Origin: Chitinophaga sp. sic0106
GTDB lineage: Bacteria > Bacteroidota > Bacteroidia > Chitinophagales > Chitinophagaceae
DNA: 64,000 bases
Assembly (NCBI RefSeq): GCF_019219075.1
Contig: NZ_JAHUWJ010000010.1
Coordinates: 1 to 64,000, forward strand
Direction: 5' to 3'
Both the position numbers and the translations under genes were made by a program. Shown here one piece after another: positions 33,522 to 42,900 of this stretch (positions within the stretch are counted from its first letter, which is position 1; each line of letters begins with the position of its first letter). Under the pieces are notes generated by a model that saw only the letters and a program-made list of their open reading frames with translations, was not told the DNA's origin and made no database searches.

Positions 33522-34440
33522 ATGATAGCCAAAGAGGCTCCATCCTCCAACCGGAAGGAAACCCCATGGGTCCAGCCAAATCAACCAGTGGATACTGTTG
33601 GGACAGGGCAACTAACCGCACAGTAAATTCATTTCCAGGGCTAACAACATTCAGCAAAAATTTAATGGAACATAACTGATTGTACAATGAACGTTGTTGC
33701 TCCATTGTAACTGGCAGAACTTTTAACCAGGGCAGATGAGATGTCGCCATTTTTTGAGGTACGAAATTAAATACGCGGTTACTCACCCGACTATGATGCG
33801 CACATAAATTTCGGAGGATACTAATTGTCTGCAACCAGGAAACCAGGTACTTATAGTTAGGCATTCCCAATGCTCTGGCAATTTTGTTCTTTTCCGGAAT
33901 TGTACTTGTGATGTTACTATATATCTTGGAAAGTGTTCCAAATGACAAGACTTGCATTACCTTCCAGGCTGGAGGAAAGTCTTTTTTACCATATACCTGG
34001 TCATGGTGTACTACGAAGTCTTCTTTGGAACGATCTAATTCATCCTCAATTTTATCAAGGTTTTCCTGCCAGTAGTTTAGATGCTGTGCTAATTTCTTCT
34101 GCTGAAACCAGTCCATTCCATATGCCTCACACATTATTTGTAACATCACAGTTCTCAGGGAGATCTCGATGCTTTCAATTGCGTCGAATATTAAAGAACG
34201 TAGATTTCTATCAAAATTATAGAGTTCTATAACCTGCTCGAATGTGATTTCATCCCCAAAAATATGGTTAACTGTGTCTATTTGATAGATGCGCCAATAT
34301 CCCGCCAATCGATAATAGCCAACATGAGTGAGGTAGTGCTCAGCGAAGGGTATATTGCTGATGACCAGCTTCCTTTCTTGCAAAATATTTATTTGATCCT
34401 GAATAGAGGATGCAGTTTTGGTGTATTTGGTTGGAGTCAT
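33520..34440 (-). CDS. Abi_2 family abortive-infection protein with HEPN motif
   Basis: This 306-residue protein (from the ATG at 34440) matches the Abi_2 family (AbiD/AbiF-like). The N-terminus reads SIQDQINILQERKLVI followed by HVGYYRLAGYWRIYQ, and the central part DRNLRSLIFDAIESIEISLRTV. The motif RNLCAHH places Arg210 and His215 as an R-x4-H pair, the catalytic signature of HEPN ribonucleases. Such proteins arrest phage-infected cells, presumably by cutting RNA. The frame extends upstream to 34527, but that part overlaps a promoter and hairpin RNA, so the ATG at 34440 is chosen. It is isolated between glyA and a divergent ABC operon. Confidence 0.9.
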   Translation of the reverse strand: MTPTKYTKTASSIQDQINILQERKLVISNIPFAEHYLTHVGYYRLAGYWRIYQIDTVNHIFGDEITFEQVIELYNFDRNLRSLIFDAIESIEISLRTVMLQIMCEAYGMDWFQQKKLAQHLNYWQENLDKIEDELDRSKEDFVVHHDQVYGKKDFPPAWKVMQVLSFGTLSKIYSNITSTIPEKNKIARALGMPNYKYLVSWLQTISILRNLCAHHSRVSNRVFNFVPQKMATSHLPWLKVLPVTMEQQRSLYNQLCSIKFLLNVVSPGNEFTVRLVALSQQYPLVDLAGPMGFPSGWRMEPLWLS

Positions 34441-34446
34441 ATGGAC

Positions 34447-34502
34447 AAAAAAAAAGTCCAGCCGTGGGACGCTGTTCGAATGGGTAGCGTGGCTGGATCT
34501 GT
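34447..34502 (-). ncRNA. candidate small hairpin RNA preceding the Abi gene
   Basis: Directly after a consensus promoter the minus strand encodes a compact hairpin. Outer stem TCCAGCC/GGCTGGA (7 bp) stacks on inner stem ACGCT/AGCGT (5 bp). A 5-nt bulge CCCAC lies on the 3' side only, and the 12-nt loop ACCCATTCGAAC contains the self-complementary TTCGAA. A run of nine T residues ends it at 34447, only 6 nt before the Abi ATG. It would be about 55 nt long and either stand alone or act as the Abi leader on read-through. Abi_2 genes of the AbiF type are known to be preceded by a structured RNA (the abiF RNA motif); membership of that family is inferred from position and not tested. Confidence 0.6.
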
Positions 34503-34507
34503 TATTA

Positions 34508-34538
34508 CAAATATAGCATAATGTCAAAAAATTGACAA
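34508..34538 (-). promoter_or_regulatory. promoter of the hairpin RNA/Abi unit with internal inverted repeat
   Basis: On the minus strand TTG (34538-34536), 20 bp, and TATATTTG (34515-34508) match the consensus exactly, placing the start a few bases before the hairpin. The spacer contains the inverted repeat TGTCAA/TTGACA (34522-34537), a possible operator. Confidence 0.7.
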
Positions 34539-34596
34539 GACATTTTTTACCCCAATAAAAAAACTTTGCCCATTCAAAAATTATTGTACCTTCATG

Positions 34597-34618
34597 GTGT
34601 ACTAGTTAAGTAGTACAC
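34597..34618. promoter_or_regulatory. GntR (YtrA-type) operator
   Basis: GTGTACTA and TAGTACAC form perfect 8-bp arms around GTTAAG, 19 bp before the ABC ATPase start codon. Such GTnnnnTA-type palindromes are typical YtrA sites, and a YtrA-like gene is the third gene of this operon. Confidence 0.65.
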
Positions 34619-34637
34619 TAAACCACGACCTTAGTAT

Positions 34638-35471
34638 ATGATTAACATCCAATCCCTTACATTCAGCTACAAGGCCGGCAGGCCCTTGTTTGAAAACCTG
34701 AACCTGCAGTTGCAGCCAGGCCACATCTATGGCTTGCTCGGCAAAAATGGAGCAGGCAAATCCACCCTGTTAAAACAAATTACCGGGTTACTATTTCCGG
34801 ATGCAGGCAAAGTGGAGGTATTTGGTGAAGTAGCTTCCGGCAGAAATCCTTCCTTTTTACAGGATATATTTCTGGTACCGGAAGAATTATATCTCCCTAA
34901 AGTAAAAATCAAACAATACCTCGCCACGCGGGCCTGCTTTTACCCGAATTTCGATTACAAAGCATTTGATGCTTACCTGAAAGAATTCGAGATCCCACAG
35001 AACCAGTATCTCCCTGAAATGTCCTACGGACAAAAGAAGAAATTCGTGATCAGCTTTGCGCTGGCAGCCAATACCCGCGTATTGGTGATGGACGAACCTA
35101 CCAACGGCCTCGACATCCCCAGCAAAAGCATTTTCCGCAAGCTGATTGCCGGTACACTTACGGACGACAAATGCATTATCATTTCCACCCACCAGGTGCG
35201 CGACCTCGACAACCTCATTGATAGCATTGTGATTATTGATAACCACCGCATTATATTCCGCGAAGCAGTGGAAACGGTAACGGATAAACTGAGTTTCAAA
35301 GTAGTGCCGCAACTAAATCCCGCCGAAACCGTACTGTATGCCGACAGTAACCTGAGAGGGCACGCGATCGTGACGCCTAACCAGCACCAGGAACACAGCC
35401 GCATCGATATGGAACTGCTCTTTAATGCCGTACTCTCCAACCGCCAATCTATCCAGGAAATCTTCAACTAA
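34638..35471 (+). CDS. ABC transporter ATP-binding protein (YtrB-like)
   Basis: This 277-residue ATPase has Walker A GKNGAGKST, a variant signature EMSYGQKKK, Walker B VLVMDEPTNGLD and the switch His in ISTHQVRD. It resembles YtrB/BcrA-type ATPases that couple to small ABC-2 permeases. It is the first gene of a four-gene operon with a permease, a YtrA-type GntR regulator and a one-pass protein. This layout is often linked to envelope stress or antibiotic response. Confidence 0.92.
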   Translation: MINIQSLTFSYKAGRPLFENLNLQLQPGHIYGLLGKNGAGKSTLLKQITGLLFPDAGKVEVFGEVASGRNPSFLQDIFLVPEELYLPKVKIKQYLATRACFYPNFDYKAFDAYLKEFEIPQNQYLPEMSYGQKKKFVISFALAANTRVLVMDEPTNGLDIPSKSIFRKLIAGTLTDDKCIIISTHQVRDLDNLIDSIVIIDNHRIIFREAVETVTDKLSFKVVPQLNPAETVLYADSNLRGHAIVTPNQHQEHSRIDMELLFNAVLSNRQSIQEIFN

Positions 35472-35476
35472 TTATC

Positions 35477-36283
35477 ATGCAAAACAACTTCTTCTCTATT
35501 AACAGATTGGGCATGTATCTCCGGAAAGAAATTTCGGATAACTATAAAGCATACCTGCTCACCACTTCATTGATGTTGGCCGCAGGGATAGGCTTTGCAC
35601 TTATCGGTTTCTTTAATCTCCACCAATGGGAAAAAGAAATTAAGGTATCAGACCTCCTCCCGCCCTATATCATTTTCTTTGCCCTTTACATTGGCCTGGA
35701 TGCCTCCAGGAGCTTCAATGCGCTCGCTAAAACTGAAAGACGCATGGACTTTTTCCTGCTGCCGGCTTCAAAATTTGAAAAAGTATTGGGGCAGTTTCTG
35801 ATCACCTTCGTATTTGTAACGATTGTGTTTCATCTATGCGCGTGGATCAGTTTCAAAACCTATCAAACCCTTGCTATCACTTACAAAGGCGCAACAGTGG
35901 TATACGACTGGGACCGCATATTCCATCCTAAATTCACTTATTTCAATTTCCTGCAACTCATGCTGGGACTGCATGCCGCCTTCTTCTTCGGCGCTACCTT
36001 CTTTTATAAGTTCAGCTTTCCAAAGATATTCTTCAGCATACTGATTATCCTGTTTGCGGGCTGGTTCCTTAATATTGCTATTACGAATATATTATTCGGG
36101 AAGTCGCTCCACGACTGGTTTACCAACATTCCGTTCTTCGCCATTTTTACCAACAAGCAACAATTTGCCTACGTAGTGCCGGAATGGTTAGGAAGAACGA
36201 ATCTCTTCATCGCACAGTTTTTACTGATACCGGCCTTGTGGGTGCTGAGCTATTTCCGGATCGGTGATAAAGAAATCCAATAA
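35477..36283 (+). CDS. ABC transporter permease-like membrane protein
   Basis: This 268-residue protein has about six hydrophobic segments, for example LTTSLMLAAGIGFALIGFF, YIIFFALYIGLDA and FFSILIILFAGWFL. A charged cytoplasmic loop LAKTERRMDFFLLPASKFEK lies between the second and third segments, a feature of ABC-2-like permeases in Bacteroidota. It starts 5 bp after the ATPase stop codon. The ATPase/permease pair and the following GntR gene indicate a regulated exporter or envelope-sensing transporter. Confidence 0.8.
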   Translation: MQNNFFSINRLGMYLRKEISDNYKAYLLTTSLMLAAGIGFALIGFFNLHQWEKEIKVSDLLPPYIIFFALYIGLDASRSFNALAKTERRMDFFLLPASKFEKVLGQFLITFVFVTIVFHLCAWISFKTYQTLAITYKGATVVYDWDRIFHPKFTYFNFLQLMLGLHAAFFFGATFFYKFSFPKIFFSILIILFAGWFLNIAITNILFGKSLHDWFTNIPFFAIFTNKQQFAYVVPEWLGRTNLFIAQFLLIPALWVLSYFRIGDKEIQ

Positions 36284-36294
36284 AATCTTTACAA

Positions 36295-36678
36295 ATGGAA
36301 TTCAAAGATACACAGGCGATCTACCTCCAGATTGCTGATTATATAAACGAACAGATATTACTGGGCAAGTGGCAGCCGGAGGAAAAAATCCCCTCCGTGC
36401 GGGAGCTGGCGGTAACGCTGGAAGTAAATCCCAATACGGTAATGCGCACTTGCGAGCTGCTGCAGCAACAAGAGATCATTGCCAACAAACGAGGCATTGG
36501 CTATTTTATCCAGTCGGATGCGGTAAAAAAGATTATTGCAGCAAAAAAAGAAGCCTTCATCAGCAACGAGCTGCCGCAGTTCTTCCGGAATCTATTTCTC
36601 CTGGATATAACGCTGGACGATCTTAAACCCTATTACGCCACTTTCAGGCAAAATAAACTCAACGGACATGAAAACTAG
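36295..36678 (+). CDS. GntR family regulator, YtrA subfamily
   Basis: This 127-residue protein is short, as in the YtrA subfamily: a GntR winged helix (AIYLQIADYINEQILLGKW, IPSVRELAVTLEVNPNTVMRTCELL) with only a small C-terminal helical dimer domain. YtrA regulators repress the ABC operon in which they lie. The palindrome at 34597-34618 is the predicted site. The stop overlaps the next gene by 11 bp. Confidence 0.92.
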   Translation: MEFKDTQAIYLQIADYINEQILLGKWQPEEKIPSVRELAVTLEVNPNTVMRTCELLQQQEIIANKRGIGYFIQSDAVKKIIAAKKEAFISNELPQFFRNLFLLDITLDDLKPYYATFRQNKLNGHEN

Positions 36679-37417
36679 TACCAAACTCATCATAGGTTTC
36701 TTAGGCATCCTGATCTTCCTGATGCTGGTCACTGATATTACCATCTGGGCTAATTATAAGAAGGGAATTACCAACCAGGAATGGATAGGCGCCCATCATA
36801 ATAAAAACAACCCGGAAGAAAATAAAAAAATACTGCCAGTTACCGTGCAACCTTTTAAAGTACTGGTCGTCTTTAATACGAATGTGACGCGCAGGGAGTA
36901 TGTAAATGCCGACAGCACAGAAAGAGAGGGCATCGAGGAGGTTCGGCAACATAACAAAGTGGAAGTGGTGCAGGAGGATGCGTGGTCGGTGACCAGCTAT
37001 AACGGAGACCAGTTCAAACAAAACGGAGACACGCTCATGATAACTTTAACAGCCGGATCAGGCGGATTTAAAGTAGCTGTGGGTAAAGAGATGCCGCAAA
37101 TTATCAACACGGCGGCCTGGATGGAAATCAACGGCGTACAGGCGACCCAGTTAGTCATCGTAGCTGATACTTCTGCCCGGACAGTGATTTCAAATGTAGG
37201 GATCGGCGAGTTACGTTACACCGGTGGCCGACGGACCAGACTTGAAATGTTTGGGAACACAGCTATTGACAATGCAGACATCTCCTTTACTGACGGAGGT
37301 TCCATTAACCTGAATGATGTGTACTTCAAACAGCATCATTTCAATTTTGACGAAAAAGTGGAAGTATCACTCAATGGAAAATCAGTGAAGATGATCTCCG
37401 GACAACAAGAAAAATAG
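36668..37417 (+). CDS. one-pass exported protein of the GntR/ABC operon
   Basis: This 249-residue protein has one N-terminal membrane segment (about residues 7-28, IIGFLGILIFLMLVTDITIW) and an extracytoplasmic remainder rich in beta-strand. The repeating Gly/Asn/Asp pattern (NVGIGELRYTGGRRTRLEMFGNTAIDNADISFTDGGSINLNDVYF, shown only in part) resembles the right-handed stacked folds of DUF2807-type adhesin heads. I cannot name the family with confidence. Its start lies inside the GntR gene (11-bp overlap), so it is translationally coupled. Confidence 0.7.
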   Translation: MKTSTKLIIGFLGILIFLMLVTDITIWANYKKGITNQEWIGAHHNKNNPEENKKILPVTVQPFKVLVVFNTNVTRREYVNADSTEREGIEEVRQHNKVEVVQEDAWSVTSYNGDQFKQNGDTLMITLTAGSGGFKVAVGKEMPQIINTAAWMEINGVQATQLVIVADTSARTVISNVGIGELRYTGGRRTRLEMFGNTAIDNADISFTDGGSINLNDVYFKQHHFNFDEKVEVSLNGKSVKMISGQQEK

Positions 37418-37456
37418 TGTTAAGAATAAATTATACTTATCAGTTTTACAAGCAAT

Positions 37457-37490
37457 AAAAAAAGTCCTGATCTCCATCAGGACTTCTTTA
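37457..37490 (+). terminator. terminator of the GntR/ABC operon
   Basis: AAGTCCTGA and TCAGGACTT form 9-bp arms around TCTCCA, with A residues before and TCTTTA after. It lies 40 bp past the last gene of the operon. Confidence 0.75.
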
Positions 37491-37512
37491 ACAACATTTT
37501 CCAAAAAGAGTG

Positions 37513-37532
37513 ATGCCGATTTCTATCGGCAT
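37513..37532 (-). terminator. hairpin after the M20 gene
   Basis: ATGCCGAT and ATCGGCAT form perfect 8-bp arms around TTCT. On the minus strand it lies 4 bp after the amidohydrolase stop codon and is followed by CACTCTTTTT. Confidence 0.6.
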
Positions 37533-37535
37533 TAT

Positions 37536-38717
37536 TTATTTAATGAACTGGGTAGCCAGATAGGCCATGGTGCCCATTCCTACTTCAATAGCTTTTTCAT
37601 CCACATCGAAGGTAGCGGTATGCACACCGGAGGTAATACCTCTGGCTACGTTGCCGGTACCGAGTCGGAAAAAGCAGGCTGGTATGATTTGAGAATAGAA
37701 GGCAAAATCTTCCGCACCCATACGGATTTCAGTATCCACCACGGCATCCTTACCCAGGAAGTCTTCCGCGAGGCTGCGTGCCTGAGCAGTAACCGCCTCG
37801 TTATTATACAGGGTAGGATACCCAACGAGGATGTCGATATCAATTTCCGCACCCATTGCTTCTGCAATTCCTTTGGCCTGTTTACGAATCAGGTCGTGGG
37901 CTTTAAAGCGCCAGGTTTCATCCATCGCCCTGAAAGTGCCCATGAGCTTTACTTCACTGGGGATTACGTTAGTAGTAAATCCGCCATTGAAAGCGCAAAT
38001 GCTGAGTACAGAAGGGGAGAAAGGATTGTTATTACGGGAGATAATCTGCTGGAGACTTACCACAATATTGGAAGCGATGAGGATCGTATCGGCCGTCAGC
38101 TGAGGTAAAGCAGCATGGCCGCCTTTTCCTTTTACGGTGATATAAATTTCATCAGCGCTGGCCATATACTGACCTGCTCTGAAGCCTACAATTCCTGCTT
38201 CCATGGTAGGCTGCACGTGCATCCCCAGGATAGCATCCGGTTTAGGATTTTCCAGAGCGCCTTCTTCAATCATGATGCTGGCGCCGCCAGGGTGTTTTTC
38301 TTCACCCGGCTGGAATAGTATTTTAATAGTTCCTTCGAACTGGTCTTTTAATTCATGAAGGATGCGGGTAGCTCCGAGTACGCAGGTGGTGTGCACATCA
38401 TGGCCGCAGGCATGCATAACGCCAGTATTCTGTGACTTATAAGGTACATCATTGGCTTCGGTGATAGGCAGTGCGTCCATGTCGGCACGGAGGGCTATTA
38501 CCCTTGATGTTGGGTTTTTACCTTCGATCAGGGCGATGATGCCGGTTCCGGCGATGCCGGCGGTAAAGGGTACACCGAATTCAGTCAGTTTCTGCTGAAT
38601 AAATTCAGACGTTTTATATTCCTGAAAGGAAAGTTCGGGGTTGGCATGCAGGTGATGCCTGATGCTGATAAACTCAGGAGCGTAGGCTTTTGCCAGCTCC
38701 TTAATTAGATTCTTCAT
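37536..38717 (-). CDS. M20 family amidohydrolase/peptidase
   Basis: This 393-residue dizinc hydrolase has HHLHANPELSFQE, LRADMDALPI, the metal ligands of MHACGHDVHT, the catalytic LFQPGEE and the C-terminal HTATFDVDEKAI with MGAEDFAFYS. It resembles N-acyl-L-amino-acid amidohydrolases and IAA-amino acid hydrolases. No signal peptide is seen. It overlaps the end of the SPOR gene upstream by 17 bp on the same strand, so they are coupled. Confidence 0.93.
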   Translation of the reverse strand: MKNLIKELAKAYAPEFISIRHHLHANPELSFQEYKTSEFIQQKLTEFGVPFTAGIAGTGIIALIEGKNPTSRVIALRADMDALPITEANDVPYKSQNTGVMHACGHDVHTTCVLGATRILHELKDQFEGTIKILFQPGEEKHPGGASIMIEEGALENPKPDAILGMHVQPTMEAGIVGFRAGQYMASADEIYITVKGKGGHAALPQLTADTILIASNIVVSLQQIISRNNNPFSPSVLSICAFNGGFTTNVIPSEVKLMGTFRAMDETWRFKAHDLIRKQAKGIAEAMGAEIDIDILVGYPTLYNNEAVTAQARSLAEDFLGKDAVVDTEIRMGAEDFAFYSQIIPACFFRLGTGNVARGITSGVHTATFDVDEKAIEVGMGTMAYLATQFIK

Positions 38718-39135
38718 TAGATAGTTCTTTATCCGGTGTCACGTTAATAGTAGCTGGTACAACAAAAACTCCTCCTGAAAACAGGCTGGAGAGTCGTTCG
38801 CGCAGCTCGCTTGCTTCTTCACGACTTCTGTAGTCGCCTACACGTACTTTAAAATAGGGCGCCTGAAATTCGAGGTAGGTGCGTACATCCGGGTACAATT
38901 GCATCACCTTTTGTTTGGCTTCGTTGGCATCGGCGCGTTTGTTGGTGGAAATCACCTGCACACGGAATCCGGGCTGGTTGCGGATAGCGAGGGTATTGAT
39001 GTAAACCTGTTTTTTAATCAGCACATCGATACGGCTATCTTTGATCACTTTTACGTTCCCATTGCTGGCCACGTCCTGCGCCATCACGCAGGTACTTCCA
39101 AGGAGGCAGCAGATCAGGATGAAAATCTTATGCAT
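38701..39135 (-). CDS. SPOR domain-containing exported protein
   Basis: This 144-residue protein has a signal peptide (MHKIFILICCLLGSTCVMAQ, cleaved near residue 20). A C-terminal SPOR-like domain follows: PGFRVQVIS, DVRTYLEFQAPYFKVRVGDYRSREEASELRERL. SPOR domains bind denuded peptidoglycan at division or remodelling sites in the periplasm. It is 24 bp downstream of deoC and overlaps the M20 gene by 17 bp, so deoC, SPOR and M20 probably form one transcript. Confidence 0.9.
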   Translation of the reverse strand: MHKIFILICCLLGSTCVMAQDVASNGNVKVIKDSRIDVLIKKQVYINTLAIRNQPGFRVQVISTNKRADANEAKQKVMQLYPDVRTYLEFQAPYFKVRVGDYRSREEASELRERLSSLFSGGVFVVPATINVTPDKELSNEESN

Positions 39136-39159
39136 AGTTTAATTATTGGTCGTTAGCAA

Positions 39160-39816
39160 TCAGGCCTTCGCCTCTTTTACGATGGATACGCTGGCACTGG
39201 CACCTATACGGGTAGCACCGGCGTCAATCAGTTCTTTTGCAAAGGCGAGTGTACGTATACCGCCGCTGGCTTTGATCTGGATATCGGCCGGCAGGTTGGC
39301 ACGCATGAGCTGTACGGCATGTACGCTGGCGCCTTTTTCTGCATAACCGGTAGATGTTTTAACAAAATCCACGCCGTACTTTGCATACAGCTGGCAGCAT
39401 TTCACAATTTCCTCATCGGTAAGGATACCGCTTTCGATAATTACTTTGATTACCTTTTTCCTTTCACGGATCACCAGCATCAGGTTGGCAATTTCCTTTT
39501 CCAGGAATTCCCAGTCATTATTTTTTACTGCGGAGATGTTAATTACCACGTCCAGTTCATCTGCTCCGTCCACTATTGCCAGTACCGTTTCGGCCACTTT
39601 CGCTTCGATGGCAGAGTACCCGAAAGGGAAACCTATCACAGTAGCTACTTTGGACTCCGTAGCCCCCAGAAACTGCTTGGCCAGCTTTACGTACAGCGGA
39701 GGTACGCAGGCAGCAGCGAAGTTGTATTCCACGCATTCCAGGCACAGGTTTTTAATATCTTCCAGGGTGGTGGTAGGCTTCAATACGGTATGATCTATAT
39801 AGCGGTTTATCTCCAT
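39160..39816 (-). CDS. deoC: deoxyribose-phosphate aldolase
   Basis: This 218-residue class I aldolase splits 2-deoxyribose-5-phosphate into acetaldehyde and glyceraldehyde-3-phosphate. It has YIDHTVLKPTTT at the N-terminus, the Schiff-base lysine in VDFVKTSTGY and the phosphate loop IKASGGIRT. The length is normal for bacterial DeoC. It lies between the secA terminator and the SPOR gene on the minus strand. Confidence 0.95.
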   Translation of the reverse strand: MEINRYIDHTVLKPTTTLEDIKNLCLECVEYNFAAACVPPLYVKLAKQFLGATESKVATVIGFPFGYSAIEAKVAETVLAIVDGADELDVVINISAVKNNDWEFLEKEIANLMLVIRERKKVIKVIIESGILTDEEIVKCCQLYAKYGVDFVKTSTGYAEKGASVHAVQLMRANLPADIQIKASGGIRTLAFAKELIDAGATRIGASASVSIVKEAKA

Positions 39817-39848
39817 TTTGTACAGTTGTTAGGGCGAAATTAAATAAA

Positions 39849-39879
39849 AAAACGGATTGCATTTTCTGCAATCCGTTTT
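39849..39879. terminator. terminator between secA and deoC
   Basis: AAAACGGATTGCA and TGCAATCCGTTTT form perfect 13-bp arms around TTTTC. On the minus strand it lies just after the secA stop codon and ends in T residues. Confidence 0.8.
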
Positions 39880-39902
39880 CAGTATGATACTGGTGCTAAC
39901 CA

Positions 39903-42900
39903 TTACAGGTCACGACCATGACATTGTTTGAATTTTTTACCGCTTCCGCAAGGGCAAGGGTCATTGCGACCTACCTTAGGACCTACGCGCACCGGTTCGG
40001 TTTTTTCTTCCACTTCCTGGGCGTATTGCGGGCCTGATTCCTGGTAGCTGGCATGATCGTTCATTTCCTCGTGGGTAGCGCGCATTTTGCTCATATCGGT
40101 CCTTTCTTCAGGGCGATGTGCTTCTTCTACCATTTGTTCGTCCTGCTCATCCTGTTGTACAGGGATCATGGATTTACAGAGGAAAGAAACGATATCGCGG
40201 CTGGTTTCGCCGTCCATTTGTTTGAAGAGGTTGAAGGCTTCAAATTTATAGATCAGCAATGGATCTTTTTGCTCGTAAACGGCACTTTGTACAGATTGTT
40301 TCAGATCATCCATGGCGCGGAGGTGTTCTTTCCAGGCGTCATCGATCAGGTGCAGGGTGATGTTGCGCTCCAGGGAGTTCATCACTTCATGACCTTTGGT
40401 AGCTTCGATCTGCTGCAGGTCCGCATAAATCCACAGTTGCTTTCTGCCGTCATGGAAAGGTACGCGGATAGTGCCGTACTGGTTATGCTGCTGCAGGATG
40501 TTCTGCGCTGCTTCCAGCATGTGTGCACTGATGGCATCCACCTTACGCTGGTAGTTGGACTTACCTTCGTTATACAGGCGGGTCGACAGTGCCTGTGCAT
40601 CTGTACGAGCCAGTTCTTCAGCTGTAATTTCTGTATCGATAGCGAAGTTCATGATAGCATCCAGTTTGAAAGCTTCGTGGTCGCCGCTTTCTTTGTGGGT
40701 AGTGATCATGTTTTCTGCTACATCGTAGAATGCGTTATCCACATCTATGGCCAGACGTTCGCCAAACAGGGCGTGGTTACGCTTAGCATAGATAACGGTA
40801 CGCTGCTTATTCATTACGTCATCGTATTCGAGCAGGCGCTTACGGATGCCGAAGTTATTTTCTTCTACTTTCTTCTGTGCTCTTTCGATGGATCTGGTGA
40901 TCATGCTGTGCTGGATCACTTCACCTTCTTTATAACCCATACGGTCCATCAGGCCGGCGATACGGTCGGAACCGAACATACGCATCAGATCATCTTCCAG
41001 GGAAACAAAGAACTGGGAAGATCCCGGATCACCCTGACGACCGGCACGACCACGCAGCTGCCTGTCTACACGACGGCTTTCGTGTCTTTCTGTACCGATG
41101 ATAGCCAGACCACCCGCTTCTTTCACGCCAGGTCCGAGCTTGATATCCGTACCACGACCCGCCATGTTGGTAGCGATGGTAACAGCGCCAGGCAAACCGG
41201 CCGCGGCCACCACCTGTGCTTCACGGGCGTGTTGTTTTGCGTTGAGTACGTTGTGAGGGATTTTTTCGAAGGTCAGCATTTTGCTCAGTAACTCGGATAC
41301 TTCCACGGAAGTGGTACCTACTAGTACCGGGCGACCCTGGCTCTGGAGTTTTTTCACTTCTTCAATAACTGCCTTGTATTTATCTCTCTTGGTTTTGTAA
41401 ACCAGGTCTTCCGCATCCAGGCGGGAGATAGGGATGTTGGTAGGGATGTTTACCACATCCAGTTTGTAGATCTCCCAGAACTCACCGGCTTCAGTAGAAG
41501 CGGTACCAGTCATACCACCGAGTTTGTGGTACATACGGAAGTAGTTCTGCAAGGTGATAGTAGCAAAGGTTTGTGTAGCAGCTTCTACTTTCACATTTTC
41601 TTTCGCTTCAATTGCCTGGTGCAAACCATCGGAGTAGCGGCGACCATCGAGGATACGACCCGTCTGCTCATCTACGATTTTTACTTTATCGTCAATCACC
41701 ACATATTCCACATCTTTTTCGAAGAGGGTATATGCTTTGAGGAGTTGCTGTACGGAGTGGATACGGTCTGATTTCTGTGCGAAGTCCTGCAGTAATGCAT
41801 CTTTGCGCTGCAGTTTTTCTTCAGGTGCCACATCCAGTTTTTCGATTTCAGCGATTTCAGAACCTACATCCGGCATGATGAAGAAGTCAGCATCTTCACC
41901 TGCTTTGGTGATCTGTGCAATACCTTTATCGGTCAGGTCTACGCTGTTATTTTTTTCTTCGATGGTGAAGTACAGGCCTGCGTCTACTTTAGGCATTTCA
42001 CGTTGCTGATCAGCCAGGTAGTAATTTTCCGCTTTCTGGAGGAGTACTTTCATACCCGGTTCGCTGAGGAACTTGATCAGGGCACTGCTCTTAGGCAAAC
42101 CTCTGTAAGCGCGCATCAGGGCCAGACCGCCGGTTTTGGCATCGTCTTTACCTTCGGAAATCAATTTTTTAGCTTCGAGGAGATATTTATTTACTTCTCT
42201 TCTCTGCAGTTCAAACAGATCAGCGATGCGTGGTTTCAGCACATGGAATTCCTGTTCTTCACCACGGTGTACCGGCCCGGAGATAATCAGCGGGGTACGG
42301 GCATCATCGATCAAAACGCTATCCACCTCATCGACCATAGCGAAGTGGTGTTTACGCTGCACCATTTCTTCCGGACTATGCACCATGTTATCGCGCAGGT
42401 AGTCGAAGCCGAATTCGTTGTTGGTACCGTAAGTAATATCTGCGAGGTAAGCCTGGCGACGTGCAGGGCTGTTAGGCTGATGTGCGTCGATGCAGTCTAC
42501 TGTAATATCGAGGAACTCGAACAGCGGGCCGTTCCATTCGGAGTCACGCTGAGCGAGGTAAGTATTCACTGTTACGATGTGTACACCCTGACCGGCTAAT
42601 GCGTTGAGGTAAGCAGGCAGTGTAGATACGAGGGTTTTACCTTCACCCGTAGCCATTTCTGCGATTTTACCCTGGTGAAGGGTGATACCACCAATCAGCT
42701 GTACATCGTAGTGCACCATGTTCCAGGTTACCAGGTTACCACCGGCAGTCCAGGAGTTTTTCCAGGTCGCTTTATCGCCTTCAATGGTTACATAATCTTT
42801 AGTAACCGCCAGCTGACGATCCAGTGCGGTAGCGGTAACGGTTTGCGTTGGATTGGTGGAAAAACGGCGGGCCGATTCCTTGATCACTGCAAAAGCCTGC

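Noticed and set aside
40053-41291. 412-codon plus-strand frame inside secA
   Set aside because: It is an antisense shadow of secA, caused by codon composition.
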